64,000 bases of DNA, from the NCBI GenBank assembly GCA_019244165.1, contig JAFATA010000046.1, positions 1 to 64,000 on the forward strand, written 5' to 3'. The first letter of the stretch is position 1. Each line of letters opens with the position of its first letter. Below, piece after piece: positions 25,170 through 34,335 of the stretch. Origin of the DNA: Pseudonocardiales bacterium (lineage in GTDB: Bacteria > Actinomycetota > Actinomycetes > Mycobacteriales > Pseudonocardiaceae). The notes beneath the pieces are model-generated. The model saw nothing but the letters and a program-made list of their open reading frames with translations, did no database searches and had not been told where the DNA came from. Both the position numbers and the translations under genes were made by a program.

Positions 25170-25659
25170 GATGCTCCTTCTTGATGGGTGGAACGCGAGT
25201 TCGGTTTCCCCCACCGTTCATGGCGTGGTTCATGTGGCTTGCTGGGCGGGCTCACCGTGGCCGGCACTGCCGGCGGATTTAGCGGAGGGTGAGGGGCGGG
25301 TCTCGGTCGCACTAGTCGTGGCTGTGAAACGGTTGAGCTCATCCGGCTTGGTGATCGCGGTTTTCCGCTGTCGCTTACCTGTTGCCTGGCGAAAATACCC
25401 TGTCAACGAAAATACCCTGTCAAACTCGGTTGCGGACCCGTGGCCCCCGGGGAACCGCCATGACCGCGTCCTTCCCTGACTCGACTGCCTGTGGGTTGCT
25501 GCCCCCGGTTAGCGGGCGACACTATAAGGTTCGGCCAGGTCACGGTCGGTTCTCGACCTCGCGGCCGTCTCCTCTCAGGCTTCTATGCCACATCTGGTCT
25601 TCCTTGGTCTCCCAGACGTGGTAGTCTCATCTCAATCAGCAGCGAAGGAGGTTGACTCG
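25170..25659. promoter_or_regulatory. divergent intergenic region ahead of the HTH/PLD gene
   Basis: About 490 bases between divergent starts. It contains the 17-bp tandem repeat and, at its right end, the ribosome site AAGGAGG (25645-25651). No coding frame with a plausible start and motif was found. Promoters for both directions are expected here but are not assigned. Confidence 0.45.
25391..25423. repeat. tandem direct repeat, 2 x 17 bp
   Basis: GAAAATACCCTGTCAAC is followed directly by GAAAATACCCTGTCAA. The AT-rich pair stands out in high-GC surroundings between the divergent 74-residue gene and the HTH/PLD gene. It may be an operator for the HTH protein. Confidence 0.7.
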
Positions 25660-26547
25660 TTGAACGCCAAGCCGCTCGTGCTTAAGGTGTTACTTCAGCG
25701 TCGCCATCTGCAGACCCACCGCGCTTTTTGTCGTGAGTACGACAAGGTTGCCGCAGCTATCGATCCGACTTTGCGGGGTGGTTGGCCGAGCAAGGCACAG
25801 TTCTACCGGTGGCTTTCTGGTAACTTGGTTGGACTCCCATATGCTGATCACTGTCGGGTCCTGGAGGGCATGTTTTCTGGCTGGAAGGTCGATCAATTGT
25901 TTCGCGTGTGCGATGACGGAGTCGAGTTTGTTCCTGAATCGCCTACGCCGCAGACGCAAAAACCGGCTGTCCGACCTGTCTTGCCCACCGGGTCAGTTGG
26001 TCAAGGCGTCAGCCAGGTCGTAGCATTCTATCCGCACAGGGCGGACACCCCGAAACACCTTTGGATGGACCTCCTGGTTAGCGCGCAAGAAAATATCGAC
26101 TTGTTTGCGAATGCGAGCCTATTTCTTCCCGAAGAAAATCCGGAAGCGATAGAAATTATAAAAGAGAAGGCCGCCGAAGGTGTGAAGGTGCGGATCTTGC
26201 TGGGTGATCCCGACCACCCGGCAATGGAGCTCCGTGGTCGAGAAGAACGACTCTTTGAGGGTATCCCAGGTCGAATCAAGATGGCGCTCGCATACTATCG
26301 ACCTCTCGTCGATGTTGAGGGTGTCGAGTTTCGCCTTCATGGAACGTCGCTATATAACTCAATATTTCGCTACGACGATCAAATGCTTGTTAATCAACAC
26401 ATTTATGGTACGTACGGATATGTAGCCCCAATTTTGCACCTTCGCAAGGTTTCTGGTGCTGACTTGTTTGACACATACATGAGAAGCTTTGAGCTGGTCT
26501 GGCGAGAAGAATCGCACAGTATTCATGCTGAGGAGGCCGTAAGCTAG
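25660..26547 (+). CDS. HTH regulator fused to a phospholipase D-like domain (DUF5919 type)
   Basis: Encodes 295 residues from TTG 25660, eight bases after AAGGAGG. Residues about 1-90 look like an XRE-type helix-turn-helix (LQTHRAFCREYDKVA...GWPSKAQFYRWLSGNL). A linker leads to a PLD-like domain: MDLLVSAQENIDLFANASLFLPE, AAEGVKVRILLGDPDHPA, and a degenerate catalytic motif FRLHGTSLYNSIFRYDDQMLVN. Such fusions are known in actinomycetes; whether the second domain cleaves anything is unclear. The second half is lower in GC than its surroundings, consistent with acquisition. Its stop overlaps the convergent HAD stop (CTAG). Confidence 0.75.
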   Translation: MNAKPLVLKVLLQRRHLQTHRAFCREYDKVAAAIDPTLRGGWPSKAQFYRWLSGNLVGLPYADHCRVLEGMFSGWKVDQLFRVCDDGVEFVPESPTPQTQKPAVRPVLPTGSVGQGVSQVVAFYPHRADTPKHLWMDLLVSAQENIDLFANASLFLPEENPEAIEIIKEKAAEGVKVRILLGDPDHPAMELRGREERLFEGIPGRIKMALAYYRPLVDVEGVEFRLHGTSLYNSIFRYDDQMLVNQHIYGTYGYVAPILHLRKVSGADLFDTYMRSFELVWREESHSIHAEEAVS

Positions 26548-27293
26548 GCTAAAATTGCATCAGTTCGTAGGTTGACTAGGGTAGTCATGAAGCGATTGAG
26601 GTCGGCGAGGCTATCCAGGGTCGCGTCTGCGCCAGCTTCAACCAACTGGTCAGCGCTGTATGCGCCGGTGGCTACTGCTATTATCCTGGCCCCTCCTTCG
26701 CGTGCGGCCTTGACATCCAGCGGGGTGTCTCCGATCAGAATTGTCGATAATCGATCGAAGGCTGTCCTGTATTTCTTCAAAACTTTTCGTCGGGAAGTGT
26801 TGACCAAATTAGCCCGGATTGTGTCGTCCGAGCCGTAGCCGCCGACATCTAAGTCAACCCACCTGTCCAAGTTGAAAGCGCTTAGTTTCGCGCGCGCGTT
26901 AGGAGCGATGTTGCCGGTTAGGATGGATTGAATGACGCTCGGCACGGCGGACAGCGCCGTCAGCGCCTCGGTCACGCCTGGCAGAATATGACCACGTTGC
27001 GGAAGCTGCGGCGCGTTGCGTTCCATGGCTTCGACAAGAACACCCTCAAACTGTGTAACTTCTACATACTTCTCAGTGTCGATAGAGTTAGCGGACAGGA
27101 GTTCATGCATTATTTGAAAGTCGGTGCGACCGTCGGTGGCAGGGCGCGCCGAGGGAGCGCGTCCTGCCAGTAGCTCGAACGCCAGGGTGTATGTTGCCTT
27201 GCTCACGCCGCCGTTCTCGATGAGGGTGTGGTCGATGTCCCACAGAATCAGCGTTTTCGGGAGATGTGCAACAACATTCACTGACGCGGGCAT
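26544..27293 (-). CDS. HAD family hydrolase, phosphoglycolate phosphatase-like
   Basis: Encodes 249 residues. Motif I is DIDHT in LILWDIDHTLIENGG, motif II is ILTGNIAPNARAKL, motif III is the lysine RKVLKKYRTAF, and motif IV is ILIGDTPLDVKAAREGG. A helical cap lies between motifs I and II. It should dephosphorylate a small metabolite; the substrate is unknown. GC is lower than the flanks. It ends tail to tail with the HTH/PLD gene, sharing four bases. Confidence 0.88.
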   Translation of the reverse strand: MPASVNVVAHLPKTLILWDIDHTLIENGGVSKATYTLAFELLAGRAPSARPATDGRTDFQIMHELLSANSIDTEKYVEVTQFEGVLVEAMERNAPQLPQRGHILPGVTEALTALSAVPSVIQSILTGNIAPNARAKLSAFNLDRWVDLDVGGYGSDDTIRANLVNTSRRKVLKKYRTAFDRLSTILIGDTPLDVKAAREGGARIIAVATGAYSADQLVEAGADATLDSLADLNRFMTTLVNLRTDAILA

Positions 27294-27371
27294 GCGGGTA
27301 TCCTCTCACATCGAGGGCCTCTTGCCGGTCGGTTGCCCGCGTTCCGACTCAACGGCGACATTCCGCAGAGA

Positions 27372-28412
27372 CTAGGTGGGTTGCTCCTCGGCCCATCGTC
27401 GCAGAAGCAGGTCAGAAAACCGGTCGGCCAGCAGGGTGCTGGCCTGGATGCCGAACACCACGTCGCCAGCGAGCGCGGGTTCGGCCGCGAGCAGTGGCGC
27501 GATGATGCCGTGCCGGACGAGTTGTTCGTGCACTGCGTCGGCCTCGATGTGTTCGGCGTAGAACTCAATGGCTGCGGGCCCACAGCCCAGCCGGCGCATG
27601 GCTTGAACCAGTCGGTCCGAGCTGGGCGAGGAGGTCAGCTCCGCGACGACTAACTGGCCGATCAGCGCTCCACGCAGCCAGCGGTGCAACCCACACAGTG
27701 ACATGAAGTTGATCTCGGCTAAGAGAGCGGCCGGGGCAGTGTCGAGGTAGGCGCCGTACTCGGCGCAGAGCCCGAACTCGGTCATCATGTCGGCGAACAG
27801 CTGGGCGTGCATGCGGCCTACGCTGCCCGAACCGTACTCGTCGTACTCGATGGTGACCAGGGCCACCTTAGCTGGCCCGGTCAGCCGGGGGATGACCCAC
27901 GCGTGCGGGTCGGCCTCCTTGAGGTGGTAGAGCGAGCGGTACGCGATATACTCGCGCAGCTGCCAGAGCTGCCCGGTGCGGCGCAGGTGGTGGGAGACAC
28001 CGCTGGCGTCCACCACCTCCACCAGCAGCGTGTCGATCTCGGTAGCAACGTCGGTTCCCCCCCGGACCTCGGCCCGCAGCGCCGCGAGGAAGACCTGCTC
28101 CAGGTCCCGGCGCAGTCCGAGCAGTCCAGGATCCCACTCCAGACCATCGGAGACTCCAGCAAAGCCCCGGTAATGCAGCTCATAGCAGCAGTACAGTGCC
28201 AGCTGCAGGTCCTCGCCGTAGGGGTCGGCCTGCTCGATGGCCGCTGAGGTGAGCCCCGCCGCAGATGGCGTCCTGGTGCTGCCGCGCAGCGTGTCAAGCA
28301 CGACGAGGGAAAGGGGGCCGCGCGGCGCTGGGAGGGCAGGCCCTGTAACGGGCCCTGTATCGGGCCCTATATCGGGCACTGCAACGGGCGGTGGTGCAGT
28401 GGTGCTCAGCAT
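27372..28412 (-). CDS. heme-oxygenase-like diiron oxidoreductase (iron-containing redox enzyme family)
   Basis: Encodes 346 residues from ATG 28412, whose ribosome site GGAG lies eight bases upstream; it overlaps the CDGSH stop by seven bases. After a Pro/Gly-rich N-terminus, the helical body carries candidate metal ligands in CYELHYRGFAG (E..H), EIDTLLVEVVD, EYDEYGSG and HIEADAVHE, the E/H/D pattern of heme-oxygenase-like dimetal oxidases and oxygenases. These enzymes often perform C-C or C-N bond oxidation in specialised metabolism. It is the last gene of the four-gene operon. Confidence 0.8.
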   Translation of the reverse strand: MLSTTAPPPVAVPDIGPDTGPVTGPALPAPRGPLSLVVLDTLRGSTRTPSAAGLTSAAIEQADPYGEDLQLALYCCYELHYRGFAGVSDGLEWDPGLLGLRRDLEQVFLAALRAEVRGGTDVATEIDTLLVEVVDASGVSHHLRRTGQLWQLREYIAYRSLYHLKEADPHAWVIPRLTGPAKVALVTIEYDEYGSGSVGRMHAQLFADMMTEFGLCAEYGAYLDTAPAALLAEINFMSLCGLHRWLRGALIGQLVVAELTSSPSSDRLVQAMRRLGCGPAAIEFYAEHIEADAVHEQLVRHGIIAPLLAAEPALAGDVVFGIQASTLLADRFSDLLLRRWAEEQPT

Positions 28413-28657
28413 CGTGTGCACTCCTCAGAATCTCTATCGTGAGCGCTGCCATGGGCGACGCTGTTGCGCACCCGTCGCCGGTGGCTGGTGTCGCAGAACG
28501 GATAGCGGCGGCTGCGACGGCACGTGCAGAGCGCGGTAACTGCCCGGTCGGAGATCACCTTGCGGCCATCGGCCAGGACGATCTCTATGGGACCGTGCAC
28601 CAGCACGGGTCCCTCATCGGTCACGGTGACTTGGCGGCGGACAGGCTCAGTGGGCAC
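28406..28657 (-). CDS. CDGSH-type 2Fe-2S protein
   Basis: Encodes 83 residues from GTG 28657. The CDGSH signature is CTCRRSRRYPFCDTSH, with three cysteines and one histidine for a redox-active 2Fe-2S cluster, preceded by the family's short beta strand (VLVHGPIEIVLADGR). It overlaps the upstream methyltransferase and the downstream diiron gene by a few bases, so the products are probably made together. A plausible role is electron delivery to the diiron protein. Confidence 0.88.
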   Translation of the reverse strand: MPTEPVRRQVTVTDEGPVLVHGPIEIVLADGRKVISDRAVTALCTCRRSRRYPFCDTSHRRRVRNSVAHGSAHDRDSEECTRC

Positions 28658-29357
28658 GCCGGGCTCCAATGACCACGAGTTCCTCGTCGCGTTGCCCGGG
28701 TTCGATGAGTCCGCGGGCTTCGAGCATGGTGGCACGCAGGCGCATAACGGGGCCAAAGGGCACCGTGCAGCGGGTGAGCACCTCGGCCTGCAGGCCGGCG
28801 CCGGCAAGGTTGCTGAGGGTGATGCTGTCGTCACACACGGCGGAGTGGACAAGCAACATCATGCCCCCAGGCGCGAGGAGAACGGATCCTTCGGTGCAGA
28901 TGCGGTCCAACACGACACGTCCGTCGATGCCACCATCCCAGCAGCGAGTGATCCGATGTCTGGGCAGTATGGCCGTAGCCGCAGGGACGTAGGGCGGATT
29001 GGCCAGGATGAGGTCGTAGTGCTGGCCTGCCACCGGTTCGCACAGGTCGCCGCGCCGCACGGTGCACGGAACACCGCGCAGGCGGCTGTTGAGCCAGGCG
29101 GCTATCACTGAACGTAGCGACAAATCCACCGCGGTGACGGAGGCAGCGCCGGCTCTGGCAGCTGCCAGAGCCAATGCGCCGGTGCCGGTCCCGATGTCCA
29201 GAACGCGGCGGCCAGCCGCGTAACCGCCCTCACGCAGGATGCGGATCAGCAAAGAAGTGTCGCTATCGACTCGATACACCCCCGGTGGTCGCAGCAATAG
29301 CACAACTTTCCAGTACCCAGGACACGACCGGAAGAAACGTCGGCTTACTTCCTGCAC
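28647..29357 (-). CDS. HemK2/MTQ2-type SAM-dependent methyltransferase
   Basis: Encodes 236 residues if started at GTG 29357, which overlaps the EgtD-like stop; a start at 29432 would overlap it by almost 90 bases. SAM motif I is VLDIGTGTGALALAAARAG and the catalytic NPPY motif is LILANPPYVP, as in N-methyltransferases of Gln/Asn side chains (PrmC, HemK2). The N-terminal PPGVYRVDSDTSLLIRIL is typical of the HemK2/MTQ2 branch. The substrate is likely a protein or peptide amide, or a pathway intermediate. Confidence 0.8.
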   Translation of the reverse strand: MQEVSRRFFRSCPGYWKVVLLLRPPGVYRVDSDTSLLIRILREGGYAAGRRVLDIGTGTGALALAAARAGAASVTAVDLSLRSVIAAWLNSRLRGVPCTVRRGDLCEPVAGQHYDLILANPPYVPAATAILPRHRITRCWDGGIDGRVVLDRICTEGSVLLAPGGMMLLVHSAVCDDSITLSNLAGAGLQAEVLTRCTVPFGPVMRLRATMLEARGLIEPGQRDEELVVIGARRAH

Positions 29358-30364
29358 CGCGGTAAAGGCCGTCGCGACTGGGCCGAGCGGACGAACAGGA
29401 AGATGCCGTACTGCCACTCCGCGTCGATCCACTGCGCGCTGAGCTCGAAGCCACGCGCGGAGACGTCGGCCACGAACTGGGGGCGGTGAAACTTGTAGGC
29501 CAAGCCGACGTTCAGCGAGTCACCGCGCCGCAGCACCAGCTCGAGACCCAGCTTGCGCAGTGCCACGGTCTGGTCCTCGGTCGCGTGGAGGTGCGCCTGG
29601 ACTGCGGTAGTCGCCGAGTCGTAGTGCGCCCGCGGGTAGAAATACTCTAGAGCGAAGTCGGCGCCGAAGCGCCTGTTGAGATGGGTGAGGTGGTTGAGCC
29701 GGAATCGGGCGAAGGCCGACCGGTCGAGTGGGTCATTGTAGCAGGCTTCGAACACCTCGGCTGGCTTCTGCAAGTCGGTCGACACCAGAAAACCATCGCC
29801 GGGCCGGAGCGTGTCTGCGATCTTGGAGAGCAACGCATCGCGCTCTTCGGGCGTGGTGTTACCCAGGTTGCTTCCGAGGACGGCCACCACTACCGGCTCG
29901 GGTTCGTTGTCCCGCAGCCGGGCCAGCCCCGCCTCGTACCGGCCCCACAACCCCTGCACTCGCAGGCCGGGTAGTTCAGCGGTCAACTCGTGGGCGCTGG
30001 TCGCCAGCATCTCGCGGCTGACGTCAACCGGAAGATAGGTAGTCGCACGGCGCTTGACGCAGGCCGCCAGCAGCACGCGGGTCTTCTTCGCGCTCCCGCT
30101 GCCCAACTCCGCGATCCGCCGGCATTTGATCAGATCGGCAATCTCCTCGGCGTGGCGCTGCAGTAGCCCGTACTCGACACGGGTAAGGTAGTAGCCAGGA
30201 AGTTTGGTGATCGACTCGAACAGGCAGGACCCCACCGCGTCGTACCCGAAGTAGCCCGGCACCCGCGGCGGGGTTTCCCGCAGACCCGCCAAGAGGATAG
30301 GTCGATCGTCCCAGAAGGTCCCCTCGCCATCTACAGGTATGATTTCGACCTGGCTTTGTTCCAC
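29345..30364 (-). CDS. EgtD-like histidine N-alpha-methyltransferase family protein
   Basis: Encodes 339 residues, the usual EgtD length. Family motifs are present: YFGYDAVGSCLFESITKLPGYYLTR at the N-terminus, the SAM loop AELGSGSAKKTRVLL, YLPVDVSREML, VAVLGSNLGN, and the C-terminal ALEYFYPRAHYDS...HLHATEDQ block. EgtD trimethylates histidine in ergothioneine synthesis. No egtB, egtC or egtE is adjacent; instead the gene heads an operon with a HemK2-like methyltransferase, a CDGSH protein and a diiron oxidase, so another amino substrate is possible. Confidence 0.82.
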   Translation of the reverse strand: MEQSQVEIIPVDGEGTFWDDRPILLAGLRETPPRVPGYFGYDAVGSCLFESITKLPGYYLTRVEYGLLQRHAEEIADLIKCRRIAELGSGSAKKTRVLLAACVKRRATTYLPVDVSREMLATSAHELTAELPGLRVQGLWGRYEAGLARLRDNEPEPVVVAVLGSNLGNTTPEERDALLSKIADTLRPGDGFLVSTDLQKPAEVFEACYNDPLDRSAFARFRLNHLTHLNRRFGADFALEYFYPRAHYDSATTAVQAHLHATEDQTVALRKLGLELVLRRGDSLNVGLAYKFHRPQFVADVSARGFELSAQWIDAEWQYGIFLFVRSAQSRRPLPRCRK

Positions 30365-30518
30365 AATGCGATCTCCCCTCGCTCTGCGCTAGGCCCTGGT
30401 CGACGGCCAGCGCCTGCTGTGTCCCCGCTATGGCCGCGCTGGAACCCGAGCAGTCATCTGCAGCTCTCACAATCGAGCAAAACACACGGCCGTTCGCGAG
30501 AATAACCGAAGCGTCCAT

Positions 30519-30554
30519 GAGTATCCATGTACCGGTGAGTATCCATGTACCGGT
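30519..30554. repeat. tandem direct repeat, 2 x 18 bp
   Basis: GAGTATCCATGTACCGGT occurs twice in immediate succession between the divergent EgtD-like and M4 protease genes, about 100 bases before the protease start. This is a candidate operator or promoter duplication. Confidence 0.7.
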
Positions 30555-30655
30555 TGGAGGTGGTCGACGCCCGGCGGCTAGTCTCCGGGCGTTCTGCAGC
30601 CCTGCCCGCGTCACGGCCACGCCCTAGCACCCCCGATGAAGAGGAGAACAGGCTC

Positions 30656-31696
30656 ATGACTGCTCCTTATGCGCAGCACTGCATCCTGCCGCCCGGCTTG
30701 CTGTACCGCCTTGCCCGCTGTGACGAGGAAGCGTTACGGGATGCCGCGCTGAACGCGCTGGCCCTTGACGGCCGCTTTCGGCTGGCCCGCGCCGAGTCTG
30801 CGGCAAGGCTGCTTCAGCTGCCCAGGCCAGTCACCTTCGCCTGGATCGGCGGTCAGCCGCAGCGGACCATCTACGATCAGCAGCACAGCGAGTCCCAGAC
30901 CCCTGGCGTCGTCATGCGGGTGGAAGGTCAAGCGCCGAGCAAGGACCAAGCGGTCAATCAGGCCTATGACGGTCTGGGCGCCACATATTCGTTCTATTGG
31001 ACGGTGTTCGAGCGCGACTCCATCGACGGTGCCAGCATGCCCTTGCTCGGCTTGACGCACTACGGGCGGCGCTACCCCAACGCGTTCTGGGACGGCGCCG
31101 GCCATATGTTCTTCGGCGATGGCGACGGGCGGATCCTCACCCAGACCACGGCGGGGATCGACGTCATCGGCCACGAACTCACCCACGGTGTCATCCAACA
31201 CGAGGCGAACCTGACCTACTCAGGGCAGTCCGGGGCGCTCAACGAGTCGGTGTCTGACGTGTTCGGGATCCAGGTCAAACAGTATGCTCTTGGCCAGGAC
31301 GTGCACAGCTCCGACTGGCTCATCGGGGCGGATGTCGTCGGACCGCTCTTGCGCCCGGCGTTGCGGTCGATGAAACAACCCGGCACCGCCAACCCATACG
31401 ACGATCAACCCGCGGACATGAACGGCTACGTGCCCGGCGGTGACGTGCACATCAACTCGGGCATCCCCAACCACGCCTTCTACGTTGTGGCCACTACCCT
31501 GGGTGGGCATGCTTGGGACGCCGCCGGGCCGATCTGGTACGCCGCACTGGCAGACCCGCAGCTGCGACCCAACGCGACGTTCCGTGACTTCGCGCGGATC
31601 ACGGTGCGCCACGCCCGACAGACCTACGGCGCGAGCAGCGACCAAACCCACGCGGTGCAGCAGGGCTGGGAAGCAGTCAAGGTTCCACTGTGTTGA
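30656..31696 (+). CDS. M4 family metallopeptidase (protealysin/thermolysin type)
   Basis: Encodes 346 residues from ATG 30656 after GAGGAG. The short N-terminal precursor segment (CILPPGLLYRLA) resembles the protealysin-type propeptide (PxL/PPL motif); there is no signal peptide, as in protealysin-like enzymes. The zinc motif HELTH is in VIGHELTHGVIQHEANLTY, the third ligand in GALNESVSDVFG, and the active-site histidine in NSGIPNHAFY. The following gene encodes a matching inhibitor. It is likely a broad endopeptidase secreted by a non-classical route or acting inside the cell. Confidence 0.93.
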   Translation: MTAPYAQHCILPPGLLYRLARCDEEALRDAALNALALDGRFRLARAESAARLLQLPRPVTFAWIGGQPQRTIYDQQHSESQTPGVVMRVEGQAPSKDQAVNQAYDGLGATYSFYWTVFERDSIDGASMPLLGLTHYGRRYPNAFWDGAGHMFFGDGDGRILTQTTAGIDVIGHELTHGVIQHEANLTYSGQSGALNESVSDVFGIQVKQYALGQDVHSSDWLIGADVVGPLLRPALRSMKQPGTANPYDDQPADMNGYVPGGDVHINSGIPNHAFYVVATTLGGHAWDAAGPIWYAALADPQLRPNATFRDFARITVRHARQTYGASSDQTHAVQQGWEAVKVPLC

Positions 31697-31794
31697 TCTT
31701 TGAGGGGGGGGGTTGATCTTTAAGGTAGGGTTGATCCTCAGGTTGGGGACTTGATCCCTCGCCAGACGACGAGCGGAGCCGGACACTGGACGGT

Positions 31795-32094
31795 ATGCGC
31801 GTACACGTGACTCGCCGTGGCGGCCTCGCCGGAGTTGCCCTGCACGCCACCCTTGACACCGCCCAACTCACCGCTGCCGATGCCACCCGGGCCGAGACGG
31901 CACTGCGGAACCTGCCCTGGGACAGGCTTGCCGCGGAGCCCACCGGGGCGGACCGTTTCCGCTACGAGGTGGTCACCGCAGAGGGCGGCCACGAGCGGCA
32001 CGTAGAGCTGAGCGAAACCGAGGTTCCGGACGCCCTGCGGCCGCTCTTGGCGTTGCTACCCGATCATGGGCAGATCCGCCGCGCCTCGGGCTGA
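31795..32094 (+). CDS. emfourin-type inhibitor of the M4 peptidase
   Basis: Encodes 99 residues. The N-terminal strand MRVHVTRRGGLAG, the central ALRNLPWD and the FRYEVVTAEGG..RHVELSE strand pair match emfourin-like small proteins encoded next to protealysin-like peptidases, where they are tight slow-binding inhibitors. It sits 98 bases after the M4 gene on the same strand. The call depends on context as much as sequence. Confidence 0.8.
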   Translation: MRVHVTRRGGLAGVALHATLDTAQLTAADATRAETALRNLPWDRLAAEPTGADRFRYEVVTAEGGHERHVELSETEVPDALRPLLALLPDHGQIRRASG

Positions 32095-32316
32095 GGGGAG
32101 CACGACCGTGATAATCCCACGACAGCCCCATGCATACTTTCCGTGACGGGTGCAACGCGGTAGCGTTTAAAGCGGATCGCGTACGGTGGGTGACGTCCTC
32201 TCCCGCCCCGAGGTCCGGTCCGGGGGGTTAGGCGTGCTGCCCGCTTGCCCACCACCGGAACCCGAGCGCGATCAGTATCCAGATTTGGGACCAACTCGGT
32301 GATGGGGGGAGTGGAG

Positions 32317-33009
32317 ATGATCCAGCTAGAGGACGTCACCAAGGTCTACCGAATGGGCAAGGTCGAGGTGCGGGCACTCTCCGGTGTCGACCTGGTTATC
32401 GACGACGGTGAGATGGTCGCCATCATGGGCCCCTCTGGGTCGGGCAAGACCACCCTGATGAACATCGTGGGCTGCCTCGACGCCCCGACCAGCGGGCGTT
32501 ACCTGCTCGATGGCACCGACGTCAGCCGGCTCTCTGACCACCGGCTGGCCAAGATCCGCAGCCGCAAGATCGGGTTCGTGTTCCAGTCGTTCAACCTGGT
32601 TCCCCGCACCAGCGCGGTCCGTAACGTCGAACTGCCGTTGGTCTACGCCGGGGTGCGGTCGCGGCGCAACCCGGCCCGGCGGGCCCTGGAGCAGGTGGGG
32701 CTGGGTGACCGGCAGAAGCACCTGCCCAACGAGCTCTCCGGGGGTCAGCAGCAGCGGGTGGCGATCGCCCGGGCACTGATCAACGATCCCGCGATCCTGC
32801 TCGCCGATGAGCCCACCGGCAACCTCGACACCACCTCCAGTGCCGAAATCTTGAAGTTGCTCGGCGAGCTGAACGACGCCGGGCGCACGGTTGTGGTCAT
32901 CACTCATGAAGAGGAAGTCGCCCGGTGCACCAAGCGAGTCGTGCGAATGCGCGACGGGCGCATCGTGAGCGACCAGGTGCAGCGGAACCGGACGGAGATC
33001 ACAGCGTGA
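32317..33009 (+). CDS. ABC transporter ATP-binding protein, MacB/LolD type
   Basis: Encodes 230 residues. Walker A is GPSGSGKTT, the signature is [15 protein letters not shown], Walker B is [12 protein letters not shown], and the switch histidine is VVITHE. These fit the MacB/LolD/FtsE group. Start ATG 32317 follows GGGGGGA; an upstream ATG at 32302 is possible. Its TGA overlaps the permease GTG (GTGA), so the pair is coupled. With the permease and the downstream fusion protein it forms an export or efflux system. Confidence 0.92.
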   Translation: MIQLEDVTKVYRMGKVEVRALSGVDLVIDDGEMVAIMGPSGSGKTTLMNIVGCLDAPTSGRYLLDGTDVSRLSDHRLAKIRSRKIGFVFQSFNLVPRTSAVRNVELPLVYAGVRSRRNPARRALEQVGLGDRQKHLPNELSGGQQQRVAIARALINDPAILLADEPTGNLDTTSSAEILKLLGELNDAGRTVVVITHEEEVARCTKRVVRMRDGRIVSDQVQRNRTEITA

Positions 33010-34232
33010 ACCTTCGAGAGGCGTTGCGCATCGCGGTGCGCGGATTGCGCGCTAACCGGCTGCGCTCCGTGTTGACCATGCTCGGTATCATTATCGGGGT
33101 CGCTTCGGTCATCCTGTTGGTCGCTATCGGCAATGGGGTGCAGTCCTCGGTCAATGAGAAAATCCAACCGCTGGCCAATCTGATCACCGTCGTTCCGTCG
33201 GTCGGTAATGTTCCCGGCGGCGCCCCGCCGAAGGATCTGATCGACGCCGATGTCGTGGCGCTACAGGACCCGACGCTATCCCAGGAAATCGCTGCCGTGA
33301 TACCTGCCACCACGGGCAAAGCGTTGATCGAGACTGACGCCTTCAAGTTCCGAGCGACAGTCGTCGGCTCCACCGATCGCTGGCTTGAGGTGAACAACCA
33401 GGATATGGCCGCCGGGTCGTTCTTCGACCTGGCCCAGGTCCGCTCCGCGGCCAGAGCGGTGGTGATCGGTCCTAGCGTGGCGAACTACCTTTTCGGCACC
33501 GACCCCGCGGCTGCGCTGAATCACACCGTCCGGATCAACCACCAGACATTCAGGGTCCTCGGCGTGATGCAATCCGTCGGTGAGCCGGGTGACAGCTTTG
33601 CCGTCATGCCGCTTAACACCGCTCGCCGCTACATTTTCGGCGGCGGGGACAAGGTCAACCAGATCACCGTGCAAGCTGCCCAGGCGGCTGCTGTGCCCGC
33701 TGCCCAGAATGACGTGATCCGGATCCTCAGCGAACGGCACCGGATCAAGGACACGGCGAAAAGAGACTTCGAAGTTCAATCCTTGCGCAGTCGGCTCGAC
33801 ACCTTCAACCAGATCCTCCGCATCCTCACCCTGTTCACCGCCGCCGTCGCGGCGATCTCGCTGATCGTCGGTGCTATCGGAGTCCTGAACATCATGCTGG
33901 TCTCAGTCACCGAACGAACTCGCGAGATCGGCATCCGCAAGGCGATCGGCGCCACCCGCCGTGCGATTCTCGAACAGTTCCTCATCGAGTCGCTCGTGCT
34001 GGCCGGCTTGGGTGGGCTGGTCGGCATTGTGGTCGGTATCGGGTTGTCGGTCCTCGGCGCCGCTGTCGCGCCCGCCTTGGGCCCCGCCTTCGCCACCTTC
34101 ACCCCCACCGTGACCATCCCGTCGGTGGCGATCTCGTTCGCGATCAGCCTCGCGATCGGGCTCGTCGCTGGCGGCTACCCCGCCAACCGGGCCGCCCGGC
34201 TACGACCCATCGAAGCCCTGCGATTCCAGTAA
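33006..34232 (+). CDS. MacB-like ABC permease (FtsX domain)
   Basis: Encodes 408 residues from GTG. The first helix ([20 protein letters not shown]) is followed by a periplasmic-core-like domain of about 220 residues (GIGVLNIM precursor region absent until residue 290), then three C-terminal helices with the FtsX motif [22 protein letters not shown]. Standard MacB topology, lacking the fused ATPase, which is the separate upstream gene. Confidence 0.9.
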   Translation: MNLREALRIAVRGLRANRLRSVLTMLGIIIGVASVILLVAIGNGVQSSVNEKIQPLANLITVVPSVGNVPGGAPPKDLIDADVVALQDPTLSQEIAAVIPATTGKALIETDAFKFRATVVGSTDRWLEVNNQDMAAGSFFDLAQVRSAARAVVIGPSVANYLFGTDPAAALNHTVRINHQTFRVLGVMQSVGEPGDSFAVMPLNTARRYIFGGGDKVNQITVQAAQAAAVPAAQNDVIRILSERHRIKDTAKRDFEVQSLRSRLDTFNQILRILTLFTAAVAAISLIVGAIGVLNIMLVSVTERTREIGIRKAIGATRRAILEQFLIESLVLAGLGGLVGIVVGIGLSVLGAAVAPALGPAFATFTPTVTIPSVAISFAISLAIGLVAGGYPANRAARLRPIEALRFQ

Positions 34233-34284
34233 CCCACTCACCGGTCTGACCCCACTGACACGCGGCACCCCGTAACTCCCTGAC

Positions 34285-34317
34285 GTCTGAGGCGTTGCAT
34301 AGTGCGACGCCTCAGAC
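34285..34317 (+). terminator. hairpin between permease and fusion-protein genes
   Basis: GTCTGAGGCGT (34285-34295) pairs perfectly with ACGCCTCAGAC (34307-34317), loop 11 bases, 18 bases ahead of the GTG of the next gene. There is no T-run. It may set the expression ratio of the fusion protein to the transporter. Confidence 0.6.
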
Positions 34318-34335
34318 ACACAGGGGGACCTCACT

